Source: Escallonia rubra (lineage: Eukaryota; Streptophyta; Magnoliopsida; Escalloniales; Escalloniaceae). From it: DNA of 64,000 bases. Both the position numbers and the translations under genes were made by a program. The notes below the pieces were generated by a model. The model searched no databases. It was not told where the DNA came from and saw nothing but the letters and a program-made list of their open reading frames with translations. The stretch covers positions 62,001 through 126,000 of the forward strand of contig JAVXUO010003131.1 of the NCBI GenBank assembly GCA_033065855.1. Direction: 5' to 3'. How positions within the stretch are numbered: position 1 is the stretch's first letter; each line of letters opens with the position of its first letter. Shown here in pieces: positions 32,969-45,600 of this stretch.

Positions 32969-33221
32969 TTATAGTCGTTGATGTTCTTTTACCCATCTTC
33001 ATTCACTTCATGCCAAAGCACTTTGAAATCCTTGTTCATTTGTCCCATAAAGGACACACAAAAACCAAGACCCACACTCACAAATCCCTTTCGTTTGATA
33101 AGTAATGATCTAAATGTAATTAAGAAGGTTCTTTATGTGACTGTTGCCTTTTTTATATGGCATAGAATAGTAGTTTTCACGTGAGTCTAAGGTTTGACTT
33201 TATTTTGGGAGATTGTTGTTG

Positions 33222-33222
<1 letters not shown>

Positions 33223-33270
<48 letters not shown>

Positions 33271-33286
33271 GGTGAGAGAGAGAGAG
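33223..33286. repeat. Compound TG / GGGT / GA microsatellite
   Basis: About twenty TG units (33223-33262) are followed by GGGTGGGTGGGT and a GA run. Confidence 0.9.
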
Positions 33287-33311
33287 AATGAGGTGTGTTG
33301 ATTGTGCGGAA

Positions 33312-33624
33312 GTGGTTATAATGGTCGGTGCACATTCGTTGTAGGTATTAATCTCGTAGAATTATGTTTATGAGATGATCAAGTGATGGGCAAAAGAACA
33401 TGAATACTATAAAGCGTTTTAACAACTATGAAAATCGGACCATGAAGATAATCCATCAATGGCAGTGGATTGATGGTTATAATGGTCGGTGCACATTCGT
33501 TGTAGATATTAATCTCGTAGAGTTCTGTTTATGAGATGATCAAGTGATTGACAAAAGAACATGAATACTGTAAAGCGTTTTAACAACTAAGAAAATCAAA
33601 CCATGACGATAATCCATCGATGTA
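33312..33624. repeat. 161-bp tandem duplication
   Basis: TGGTTATAATGGTCGGTGCA starts both copies, at about 33313 and 33474. The two copies are highly similar over about 150 bp and end near AATCCATCAATG and AATCCATCGATG. Non-coding; lies about 0.4 kb upstream of the HSP90 promoter. Confidence 0.85.
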
Positions 33625-33943
33625 ACTTACTTTGTTATCCCTCATTTGTCCCACTTTCTTCCTCCATTCTCTAAGGGGTAGAATGTGAAACATATAATAT
33701 ATAACTTAAATTATTAACATGCATGCCAAGTCAAATATGATTAATTTATGTGAAACAGAAAGAGTATATTGCTTCCCAACGATAAGTTTATTATGCTGCA
33801 TTAAAAAACATAAAAATAAATAAATAAATAAATCATCGTTGGTCAAGAAGAGATCCTAACCATCGAAACTAGAAGTAAACTCGGGCACACGGGTACCCCA
33901 TTGGCCCACCTCAATTAATAAACCAGATATTTCTTAAATTCAT

Positions 33944-33981
33944 AGAAGGATCTAGAAACCCTGTTTCAGCCCCGATATAAA
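33944..33981 (+). promoter_or_regulatory. Heat-shock-type promoter of HSP90
   Basis: AGAAGGATCTAGAA at 33944-33957 fits three alternating nGAAn/nTTCn units with one mismatch in the middle unit, a heat-shock element. GATATAAAG at 33974-33982 is a TATA box about 17 bp downstream. Transcription would start near 34005, leaving a leader of about 105 bases before ATG 34111. Confidence 0.65.
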
Positions 33982-34110
33982 GGAGGCTGAGTGCTGCTGC
34001 TAGGGTTAGAAGAATCCCTCTTTACAGCGTACTGCCCTCATTCCTTCTCGTTTAGCCGGCCTCCTCTTTCAAAGTTTCATTTTCAAGTCAAATCGACCGG
34101 ATCGGAGCAA

Positions 34111-37100
34111 ATGGCGGATACCGAGACATTTGCATTTCAGGCCGAGATCAACCAGCTGCTGAGCCTGATCATCAACACCTTTTACAGCAACAAGGAGATC
34201 TTCCTCCGTGAGATCATCAGTAACGCCTCCGATGTAATTTTCTTGGGCCCTTTTTTCTTACGGTTCTATCTTCATGTTTCTTGATTCGTTTATTGTTGCG
34301 AGATCGCTATGTTTGAGCTAGATCTGCGGAAGGTCTTCGTTGTTTTTATGCTGCTGCTACTTTGTGTGGATTTACTGTTAAATTCTGTGGTTGGTTCAAA
34401 TGGTAGACTAGTTTTATAGTTGTTACAAATGGTACCATTTGGTAGACTAGAGATTTGTTGGAATTTGGATCTTCTAAAGGCTAGGGCTGCAGTGTCGAAA
34501 TAGACTATGTTTGGACTGAGCTTTGCTTTTAAATTTTTTTCTGGGAATTGATGTTTGAGCTCCAAATTTTTGACTAAAAATGGCTGTATTGCGACAGTTA
34601 GGGTATTCAGTGACGAAAGTGATGCCCAAATATCAGTTTAGGTTTTTCTTTTTAATCTTATAATCATTAAGCCCCAATATAACCTTGAGTTCGGCCACTC
34701 CATATTTGATTATCTACATGTGCGTGGGAAGGCCACTCTATTTTGATGTACATATTTTGGTGTGCAATTTGACGGAGGAATATGCTGTGGAACTTTATGC
34801 GCGAATTATCATAATGTTTCTTGGGTTCTTTGATGAGGGTGTAAAATGTATATTGATAAATTCTTGTTGCATGTTTAGTGACACCGAAACCTTACAATTG
34901 GAAACATTTAACGACATCTCATATGTTAAATTGAACTTTTAACTTAAGATAAGTTACATGCATATTGTTTGGCCTCCCATGTTTGTGACTGCCTTTCGAT
35001 TGTAGTGCAAGTTTGATGGCCTTCTTTACACCATGGCTACCTGTTTGTTGTGAATGAGGACCTTAATTGCTCTCCTGTTTACACGCATGTTCTCTCCTCC
35101 TTAATATGATATGCCCTTATTAGCTACTTGATTGCTCCTCATGAAGTACTGCTATATATATCTATATTTTTGTGAATTAGGCTTTGGACAAGATCCGATT
35201 TGAGAGCTTAACTGACAAGAGCAAGCTTGATGGCCAACCTGAGCTCTTTATCCACATCATTCCTGACAAGGCTAGCAACACCCTCACCATCATTGACAGT
35301 GGGGTTGGGATGACTAAGGCTGGTGCGTATCCTAATTTTATTTATGTGCACCAGAAGTTCTTATTGTATCAGGATCATGCTATTAAGATTCTAATTGCCT
35401 ACTGCATGCAGATTTGGTGAATAATCTTGGTACCATTGCAAGGTCTGGCACCAAAGAGTTTATGGAAGCTCTGGCTGCTGGTGCTGATGTAAGCATGATT
35501 GGACAGTTTGGAGTTGGGTTCTACTCGTCTTACTTGGTTGCTGAGAAAGTGATTGTAACCACAAAGCACAATGATGACGAGCAGTATGTCTGGGAGTCTC
35601 AGGCTGGTGGTTCCTTCACCATCACAAGGGACACCTCCGGGGAGAACCTTGGCAGGGGTACTAAGATCACTCTTTACCTTAAGGAAGACCAGCTGGAGTA
35701 CCTTGAAGAGCGCCGTCTCAAGGACCTTATCAAGAAACATTCCGAGTTCATCAGCTATCCCATTTCTCTTTGGATTGAAAAGACCACTGAAAAAGAGATA
35801 TCTGATGATGAGGATGAGGAAGAAAAGAAAGACGAGGAAGGGAAGGTAGAGGAAGTTGATGAAGAGAAGGAAAAGGAAGAGAAGAAAAAGAAGAAGATCA
35901 AGGAAGTCTCGCACGAGTGGTCTTTGGTAAACAAGCAGAAACCTATATGGATGAGGAAGCCTGAGGAGATCACCAAGGAAGAGTATGGTGCATTCTACAA
36001 GAGTCTGACTAATGACTGGGAAGAGCATTTGGGAGTCAAACACTTCTCTGTTGAGGGACAGCTGGAGTTCAAGGCTGTACTCTTTGTTCCAAAGAGGGCG
36101 CCCTTTGACCTTTTTGACTCAAAGAAGAAGCAGAACAACATCAAGCTTTACGTCCGCCGTGTGTTTATCATGGATAACTGTGAAGAGTTGATGCCTGAGT
36201 ACCTCAGCTTCGTTAAGGGCATTGTGGATTCCGAGGATCTGCCGCTTAACATCTCCAGAGAAACGCTTCAGCAGAACAAGATCCTCAAGGTTATCCGCAA
36301 AAATCTAGTCAAAAAATGCGTTGAACTCTTCTTCGAGATTGCTGAGAACAAGGAGGACTACAACAAGTTCTATGAGGCATTCTCAAAGAACCTTAAGCTT
36401 GGAATTCATGAGGACTCCCAGAACCGGACAAAGATTGCTGAGTTGCTTCGATACCATTCTACCAAGAGTGGAGATGAGATGACTAGCCTCAAGGATTATG
36501 TAACAAGGATGAAGGAGGGGCAGAGTGATATTTACTATATTACCGGTGAAAGCAAGAAGGCTGTTGAGAACTCCCCCTTCCTTGAGAAGTTGAAGAAGAA
36601 GGGCATTGAGGTTCTGTATATGGTTGATGCCATTGATGAGTATGCTGTGGGCCAGTTGAAAGATTTTGAGGGCAAGAAACTGGTTTCAGCAACCAAGGAG
36701 GGTCTAAAGCTTGATGAGAGTGAGGATGAAAAGAAGAAGCAAGAAGCTCTGAAGGAGAAATTCGAGGGTCTATGCAAGGTTATCAAGGATGTGCTAGGAG
36801 ACAAGGTTGAGAAGGTTGTGGTGTCTGATCGGGTAGTGGATTCTCCATGCTGTTTGGTTACTGGCGAGTATGGATGGACTGCTAACATGGAGAGGATCAT
36901 GAAGGCACAGGCACTAAGGGATTCGAGCATGGCTGGGTATATGTCCAGCAAGAAGACGATGGAGATCAACCCAGAGAACTCCATCATGGAAGAGCTCAGG
37001 AAGAGGGCGGATGCTGACAAGAATGACAAATCAGTCAAGGATTTGGTCCTGCTGCTCTTTGAGACCGCTTTGCTTACCTCTGGCTTCAGCTTAGAGGAGC

Positions 37101-37246
37101 CCAACACCTTTGGCAACAGAATTCACAGAATGTTGAAGTTGGGCCTGAGCATTGATGATGATAGTGCTGATGCTGATGCTGAGATGCCTGCTCTTGAGGA
37201 AGCTGATGCTGATGCCGAGGGAAGCAAGATGGAGGAGGTGGACTAA
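34111..37246 (+). CDS. HSP90: Cytosolic heat shock protein 90
   Basis: Three exons, 34111-34233, 35181-35322 and 35412-37246, with GT-AG introns and continuous phase encode 699 aa, normal for cytosolic plant HSP90. The N-terminal GHKL ATPase domain has E34 (catalytic), N38, D80 in the DSGVGMT motif and the lid QFGVGFYSS at about 120-128. A highly charged linker runs from about 215 to 254. The middle domain carries NISRETLQ and the client/ATPase-contact loops. The C-terminal dimerisation domain ends in MEEVD, the docking site for TPR co-chaperones such as Hop, which places the protein in the cytosol/nucleus rather than ER, plastid or mitochondrion. The start is the first ATG after a TATA box and heat-shock element, so at least part of its expression is likely heat-induced. 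No lesions are seen. Confidence 0.98.
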
Positions 37247-37684
37247 CCTAATTACTGTCTGCTATTACATTTCCCTCCTTTGTTACTTTTAAGTCTTATG
37301 GTAGCTTACGATTGCCGGTAGAATTTTCCTGTTTGTGGACGAGTTATCTTCTTAAACTAATAGTGCGTTCTACCCAGTCTTATTTTGCACAATGTTGATG
37401 TCTCGGGTATACCGTTTTCTTGATCATATTACTAGAAATAAATACGCGTGGAAGAGATTGCGAGTGATTCCGACATCAAGCAAAGAGAGATTGTTATATT
37501 GCAACTAATTTAGTCATGCTTAAATCTTCGCGAATTGGAGTTCACTACTGCTCGGATTGGCCACAACACCTAAACGGAACAAAAATATTATGTCAACACC
37601 TGATTGCAGGTTATTGGTCGTGCAAGAATCTGCTTCCCTTCCTCGTGATTGTCCTGCTTGAAAGAGAATCTGATTGAAGGGAAG

Positions 37685-38150
37685 ATTGCCAGTTCAACGA
37701 TTAGTGCTTTATTGTTCCCACAATCTCTCGCTTGTCTGGAGCATTATGTCAATTCGGCAGGTTTGAGTTGAAGCTCGCTGTATATGAAAGTATAATCACA
37801 AACCTTTTGGTCGTGCAAGTGTTTGATATCTTCTCAACCATCTAAAGCAAGAGTCGGCGTTACCCTGAAACTTTCGAAGGCTTAACAGTGAATGCCTTAT
37901 GCATATGCTCTCAAACATCACCACAAGCTCTTCTATAGAAATCATTTCTTGTCTTCTATTGTTTCATTTCTCCACCTCTTCCTCAGTGATCCGATAACAT
38001 GACTAGTGACATACAAAATACAACGTCAAAAGGTTTGTGATTATACTTTCATATACAGCGACCTTCAACTCAAACTTGCTGAATTGGCATAATGCTCTAG
38101 ACAAGCGGGAGATTGTGGGAACAATAAAGCACCAATCGTTGAACTGGTTG
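37685..38150. repeat. Long inverted repeat (about 120-bp arms) downstream of HSP90
   Basis: The left arm (37685-37807: CAGTTCAACGATTAGTGC ... TATAATCACAAACC) is the near-perfect inverse of the right arm (38026-38150: GGTTTGTGATTATA ... GTTGAACTGG). The arms differ at only a few bases and are separated by about 220 bp. An RNA across it would form a long hairpin. It may be a fold-back transposon, or a young inverted-repeat small-RNA locus. A shorter direct repeat (GGTCGTGCAAG at about 37616 and 37807) borders it. No coding region. Confidence 0.85.
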
Positions 38151-39200
38151 CTACCTTGGATGGAAGAGGGGACACTTTGCCGCGGTTAGATTCGTATAAA
38201 GAAGCATGCCTGTTGCTGTGTTTTTCTCATTAGTATTAGGACAATCTATATAGATATATAAGGTGGATAGCAACCGGCGATCTTCCTGGCCTTATGTTCG
38301 TTAGGTTTACAGATGCAAGTGAACGAACTCTTGGACATGTTAGTAAAGAAGTAGATTGACCGTCATATCCCTCAATAAGTAAAAATATGTCAAGTGATCC
38401 GGACTAGAATTTTCAGTTGTAGAGTACATATGTTGTAATAGAAAAATGTAGTTAAATTTATTTTAGGGGCAAAAGATTATCACTATAAATTTTCGGATCA
38501 GACACAACACTTTTAGCAATATTTTCTTGTCAATAAAGCTGCTATAGTTTGAAGTGTTGTATATCAGAAAATCCTTACTGGCTCTCGATATATATGAGAT
38601 TTGATTCATCTAAATATAATGTACAATGACAATGTCTTCTTTTAGTCCCTCCTTTCTATCACGTAATTAATCCAATGTTCCTACGTGATCGGAACCAATG
38701 ATCTGCCACTTTGCAATGAACCCCTCATTAGGAAAAGCTTAAAAATCTTTTTGAGGACATGATACAGGGAAACAATTGAAAGTTGAGATATTTTTTATTA
38801 CAAAGGATGTTTATACTTAATAACAGTACGTTCATGTTTTATTGATATTTCATACTTTGCCTATTTTTTAGAGACGAGAAATCACATTTTCCTGGAGGTA
38901 TAACGAAGTATTGACTTGTGATGAAAATGAGTGCGAAGGCGTTCAATGAAGTTGAGTTTCACAACAAAGTTCTATCGTGACAACTTCACACCTACTTTTT
39001 TATTTGAATTAGGAACCTTGGCTTACCCTCAAACTATGCTATGGTAGCCAAAATCACCTCTAAATGGTAGAGAAAAACCCCCTTTAAGGGTTATATTGCC
39101 AGGAAAAAAAGTTTGAGCTATAGTATTGCAACCGTGAAATAGTTTAAGGTGCGATTTGTAAATTACTTTAAAAGTCAAATATAACATATCCATGCCATAT
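38151..39200. other. Intergenic, no gene recognised
   Basis: AT-rich sequence with no supported exon, RNA gene or transposon boundary. Confidence 0.5.
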
Positions 39201-39347
39201 TTGGGCCAATGATCCCTTCAGGAAACGAAAGTGGGCCCAATTCTAAATACGGCCCAAAGAACCCAACATCATTTCATGCCCACAAATTCTGCCCCGTCGG
39301 TCCAATTTCCCGTCTTATGAGAAACCCTAACCCTCCACCTTTATATA
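39201..39347 (+). promoter_or_regulatory. Telobox/site II/TATA promoter
   Basis: Site II motifs (TGGGCC at 39202, TGGGCCCA at 39232, GGCCCA at 39251) are followed by a telobox AAACCCTAA at 39322-39330 and TTTATATA at 39340-39347. A pyrimidine-rich leader follows. In plants this combination marks genes for ribosomal proteins and for snoRNAs. No matching protein-coding frame follows, which points to a non-coding transcript. Confidence 0.7.
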
Positions 39348-39502
39348 CCACCCAGGCCGCAGCTGCTCTTCAGTCTCTCTGTTCTTCTTCCTCTCCCCTC
39401 AGACCCTCACTCCTCTCTGTTCTCATCTTACACGTTGATCCTGTGACGAACCCTTGTCGGTCTCCTCTCGATGAAGGTTTTACGTTAATTTTTTGGTGTA
39501 TA

Positions 39503-39596
39503 GTGCGATGATGATACATGTTTTACCCAGCTCATTATGAGGCCTTCTATGTGAAGGTCTGGGACTAGAATTTATCCAAACATCTGTCTGAGCCTT
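39503..39596 (+). ncRNA. Candidate box C/D snoRNA
   Basis: Box C ATGATGA at 39508-39514 and box D CTGA at 39588-39591 are spaced as in a C/D snoRNA of about 90 nt. Internal TATGAGG and CTGG are weak C' and D' candidates, and a small CCTTC/GAAGG hairpin lies between them. The terminal stem is weak. The strong telobox/site II promoter upstream fits known plant snoRNA genes. The guide target was not identified, so this is a hypothesis. Confidence 0.35.
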
Positions 39597-40285
39597 TACA
39601 AAGATTTCTTCTTCTGTATTTGTGATTGTTTGATGTGGTTTGTGATTAAGGGTTAGGGTTCCCGATGATGCTGATTTTCTGACCATGCTAATTCTGATCA
39701 ATGTATGATTGAGTTATTTTTCATATGATTGTCTGAGGGAGCCTTGATCTCTTTTCCTTACTCTCTCTTGTGTTCGCATAGAGATTTCTGTGATATTTGT
39801 TAGTTTTTTAGTTGAAAAAAATGCTTCTCTTGTTTCTTGTTTCTTGTGAACTTTTTCTTTTTTTGTCATTTGAATTTACGTCATTTTATACAATTATAGT
39901 TCTTAGTTGGGTAAATTTGTTTTCTCGAATTTATTGAACAAAATTCGGAAATGGCCTTTTTTTTTTCTTCTCAATTTATATTAACGAGGATTTCGGCCAA
40001 ACAATGAAAGTAAAAAGCAATTATACTAATTGTTGTTTAACATTTAGCCATTTTAAAATAAAAAGAAGACCTTTTTATATGGACATTTTATTGGACTCTT
40101 AATATTTCCTTTTTTGATTTGTTATGAGGAGGGACTTGTCCAAACAAAAAACCCAAATATACAACTAGTCGCCATTTTCTTACATGGAGGTACGAAGCAA
40201 CCTAGTCTTGTTTAATTAGTTGAATTTCAAGAAAATTCCATGTATAGCGTGCCTAAGAAATATATTAGTGAAAGAGTTTTTATTA
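39597..40285. other. Intergenic, possible 3' part of the transcript from the 39.3-kb promoter
   Basis: AT-rich sequence. A second ATGATG/CTGA pair at 39665-39685 is too closely spaced to be a snoRNA. No coding exon is recognised. Confidence 0.45.
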
Positions 40286-40294
40286 GGAATTTAT

Positions 40295-42479
40295 GGATTA
40301 AATGCACGTAAAACTTTATACTTTGGCGTCACACGGATAACTCTAGACTTTTTTTGGAGTTCTAACCACCCCATGCTTCTAGAGGTGTCAAAGGTCCGAA
40401 CTTGGCTGGCTTCTAAAGGTGTCAAAGGGCCGGACTTGGACCGACCCAGCTCGGACCCAGAGGGCCAGAAAATGAGCCTAGCCATACAAGGCTTCGGGCC
40501 CAAAAAACGGGACGGGCTGGGCCGGGCCCAAAGTTGGGAAATCCTAGCCCTAGGCCCTAATTTTAGGACTGGGCCAGGCTCGGGCCCTTTTTTGTTTTTT
40601 ATATTCCTATTTTGTGTTGCAAAAATATTAACACATGAAATAAAAATTTTGATAGACCCTCCTCCTTTTAAGCGAGCTTGGGATCGTTTACTTGTAATTT
40701 TGGGAAAACAAGAATGATTAGCAGTTGATTAGTTAAATATTTTTATCTAATCCACCTGCTCCTACTTTCTCTTATCAATCATTTCTGTATTTTCTCTTGA
40801 CAATTCCACTTAATTTCATACAATTGTTTTTTTTTATCTAAACTCAACAATCGATACCTACAAGGTTACAAAACTTTTTCAAATGATATCTTTAAAAATT
40901 TCACTCAAACATACTTCTAGCTTTGCATTTTACGTAGTATTATGTATCTTATTAGAAGCATGCATCATTAGACCTATGAATTTTTCCATACTTTCTGGAG
41001 TTATGTTCCACATTGCCTAAATTGTGTTGTTTTTAGTTCCTAGACAAATAAATATATATTTTCTCTTCATAATTCCATGAAACTAGTACATAAGAGGATT
41101 TCAAGTAAAATTTGATAAAGAAATAGAAACCATCATCATCAACTGAAAAGAAATGTGCATGTCAAAAAAGTTAAAAAAAAGAAAAAAATATGAGGTAGAG
41201 GTAGAGAGAGAGAGAGTGTGAGGCATGAGAAAGAAGGGGAAAGAAAAAAAAAAGTGACTCAAAATGGTTTAGGGCCAGAAAGAGGGCCGAAAAGAGGGCC
41301 ATAAAATTTTCATGGCCTAGCCCTATGGACCAGGGCCGCACTATTCACCACTTAGGGTCGGGCCAGCCTGGCCTGTTTGACATCTTTACATGCTTCAAGT
41401 GATGTGCTCTACAGACCATTTTGACGGTCAAAGTCGCCTTTGACCAAACGTTGGTTAGTTTTTGAAGGACAAAATAGTTACTTTGCTTATTACATCCAAA
41501 ATGGCATTTAAGTGGCGTCCATTTGGCACCTAAATGGCGTCCACATCACTTTCTCCATTAGATTTGCAACTTAATTAACCATTTTTCCTTTCACTAACAT
41601 GTTTCCTACCTTCCTCTCCACCCACCGCTGCAATTGCCCACCCAATTCCACCTCTACGTGGAGTCTAGATCTGGGATGGCACCCGATATGAAGTTAGATC
41701 CGCGAACAAGGCGATGATTCTACTAAAAGCACAACAACAAACCCTTACAAAAATACCAAACATGTAGGGGTTCTTGCACGCGCACACACTTTGAGATTGA
41801 CGTTGATGTTGTCGTCGGAGATGAAATGTTTGTTTTAATAGTTAGGGTTTCTCATAAACAATTCCAACCAAAAGACAACGACCATTTCAACTGAGATTTT
41901 GAGGGTTTTTGCAGGCTGGGGTGTGCACGATCGATGTGGGTTACGGGAGTGGTGACCATCAGGGGGAGGGGGGATAGATAGAGGGTGGAATGTAGGTCCG
42001 TGATGATGGGATCTGGGTGGTGGTGGCAGCTATGTGGGTGGTGGTGGCGGCTATGTAGAGGGTTGTGGCTGCTGGGGTGTGGCGGTCGATGTGGACTGGG
42101 GGTGTGGCAGTCGGTGTGGCCTGGGGTGGTAACTAGGCTGCGTTGCGATGACAATTCGGAGAGAGTGGGTGGTGTGGTAGTCATCGATGATGAGATAGGT
42201 GGGGTGGTGGCAGCGGTGCAAATGGTGGAGTCGGCAGTAATAAGATTTGGTGGTTGTGGAAGTTCCTTGATTCAGGTCTAGGTTTTAGAGAGGACAATAA
42301 CCAAAGTGACTATTTTGCCCCTAAAAAACTAACCGACGTCTGGTCAAAGGCGACTTTGACCTTCAAAATGGTATGCGGAGCACGTTACTAGAAGTGTGGG
42401 GTGGTGGAAACAAAAATTAAACACTAAGGTGTTTTGTATTAAAGGCCCCAAAGTATGAGGTTTTATGTGCATTTAGTCT
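40295..42479. mobile_element. Non-autonomous MULE-like element with 9-bp duplications, host of an hAT insertion
   Basis: The left end GGATTAAATGCACGTAAAAC pairs with the inverse of the right end, AGACTAAATGCACATAAAAC. The repeats continue (ACTTTATACTTTGG / CCTCATACTTTGG, CCACCCCATGCTTC / CCACCCCACACTTC, GGTCAAAGTCGCCTTTGACCA on both sides), giving imperfect terminal repeats of nearly 200 bp. GGAATTTAT is duplicated exactly at 40286-40294 and 42480-42488. The left repeat is split by the insertion at 40380-41388. The interior (41590-42290) is triplet-rich and non-coding, possibly derived from captured host sequence. Confidence 0.82.
40380..41388. mobile_element. hAT-like non-autonomous element nested in the MULE-like element
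   Basis: The ends TAGAGGTGTCAAA and TAAAGATGTCAAA (inverse of the right end) begin with TA and are followed by GGCC-rich subterminal stretches on both sides. CATGCTTC is duplicated exactly at 40372-40379 and 41389-41396, an 8-bp hAT-type duplication. The inverse repeat at 42390-42410 shows the uninterrupted target. No transposase frame is present. Confidence 0.85.
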
Positions 42480-42488
42480 GGAATTTAT

Positions 42489-43954
<1,466 letters not shown>

Positions 43955-44274
43955 GGAGCTGATCAATTGACAACGCGAACAATCCATCGCGGATGGAAGG
44001 GTCACATCTCTCTTTTAAAGTAAATTTCACCCTCTGCTATATAATGTAGCGGAAGGTGAAGCTTACTATACTACACCCCTCCCCCCTCTTTTCCTGTTTG
44101 CCTGCGAATCCCCTCGAGACATTTTGGTCAAAATTTTTGCTTGTTGCATAATGTAGCGAGCGATGAAGTTTACTTCAAAAGAAATAGATCTGGACCGTCC
44201 AACCCCGATGGATGGACGGCCAGATAGCGCTAACAACTTAGCCTAAGTTGCCAACGCGAGCAGTGGATCACGTT
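43955..44274. mobile_element. Short non-autonomous relative of element A
   Basis: It begins GGAGCTGATCAATTGACAAC, matching the element A end, and closes near 44274 with CAACGCGAGCAGTGGATCA, a diverged inverse end. It retains the GGACGGCCAGATAGCGC subterminal block and degenerate GCTATATAATGTAGCGG palindromes. It has no coding region. The left end again abuts a dinucleotide-repeat target. Confidence 0.65.
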
Positions 44275-44313
44275 CTATACACTAGACACATACTCAGAAA
44301 TATAGTATATGAC

Positions 44314-45600
44314 GGGAGCTGGTCCGTTGCTTGCACATGCAACTTTAGCAAAGTTGCTTGTGTCATTTGGCCGTTCACCCATAAAGAACAAACTGATCAG
44401 ATCTAGTTTTTTTAAATAAATAAAAAAAATCGTCCATTACATAATGTATTGGATGGTCATTTTGTTCAAAATGCCCCCAGATCCCTATCCTTTATGTGGA
44501 ACAGTGTCCATTATGTAGCGGACGGGTACTGTTCCCCTACTACATGTCATTTTTGTCCTCTTTTCGTCCGCTAAATTATGTGGCGGTCGAGGGAGTATAT
44601 ATACCCAAGAAATCCCTAATTGTCGGCTTTTCTTCCTTCTTCAACATCTTAAGCTCCACTTGCCTACTTTTTCAGCTCACTTCAAGCCCTTCAAGTTTAC
44701 AAGCTTAAGCAACCAAGCTCCAAGCTCTACTCAAGCAAGGTAAGTTTGTGATCTCAATGGCTTATTGGTGTATATGTAGCTCTTTTTGGATGTTTATATT
44801 TTTGATGGGTAGCGTGGTGAAGTTTATGTCTTAATGGATACCATGGTGAAGTTTATATAAACTTTTTTTGAGATTATGTTTTTTGTATTTGGCATACTAA
44901 ATTAGTCTACTCATTTAAAATTTTTTATTTGTTATGTTTAAGACGTTATATTTTTGTAATTAATTTGCCTAAAAAATATTACAGTTTGATACTTAAACAA
45001 AAGTTATTTTTATGTAGGTCTTGTTTCACAATGTCTGATTTTGTGTCAAGCTTAAAGACACCATCAAAACTAGTGACCTTCATCTAGGGCGAAAGTTTCG
45101 AACATTGAAAAAAATTGAAGAAAGTTTTTGAGTGTATTCTTTTGTGGTTGGTTTTGGCTTTAGAATCAAGACAACTAGAACAAGTATCAAAACAAGACAA
45201 ATATGCTTATGGTTGTATGAGTGTCATAGGAGTAGACACCCATTGCAAAATAAGAAATATGTAGGTAATGATGATAGTGATGATGATGTGAGATATGTGG
45301 CCCGAAGACGGCACTTCTTTCTGCGCACGGATTGCAAGGTTAAGATGTTCATAAGTCATAAGCTTAAACAAGATCATTGTCTTATTACTAGCTTGGAATT
45401 GACGCACAATCACCCGTTAGTAACCTTTTCAAATGTGAGTCAGAAGCATCAACACAAGAAAATGAATAATATCGCAAGGAGCCTGATTCACACAATGAGT
45501 AACGCGCGTATAGAATCTACCGACATTGTTAATGTTCTTGCTGAATAGGTTGGAGGAAGATGCGCAATGTCACAAGGAGCCTGATTCACACAATGAACAT
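44314..45600 (+). mobile_element. Truncated element A-family copy (5' part only)
   Basis: It starts GGGAGCTGGTCCGTTGC, then has TAGCGGACG palindromes, the 5' UTR exon ending CAAG/GTAAGTTTG near 44739, the intron, and the start of the transposase. Similarity to element A stops near 45550-45600, where CAAGGAGCCTGATTCACACA is repeated, suggesting a rearrangement at the break. There is no right end, so this is a relic. Confidence 0.72.
45031..45590 (+). pseudogene. 5' fragment of a FAR1-like MULE transposase
   Basis: ATG 45031 begins MSDFVSS like element A's gene, but the frame is soon lost; it reopens at 45132-45548 with VVGFGFRIKTTRTS, YECHRSRHPLQ, FFLRTDCKVKMFISHK and LELTHNHPLVT. Only the FAR1-type DNA-binding region is present; the catalytic core is missing. 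It is useful as an outgroup because it keeps the Glu codon that became TAA in element A at 2157. Confidence 0.78.

Noticed and set aside
37670..37700. Resemblance of CTGATTGAAGGGAAGATTGC to miR159/miR319
   Set aside because: Only the GATTGAAGGGA core matches, it lies at or outside the border of the hairpin arm, and no matching star strand is positioned opposite.
39663..39690. Second ATGATG/CTGA pair as another snoRNA
   Set aside because: The boxes are only about 15-20 bases apart, too close for a C/D snoRNA.
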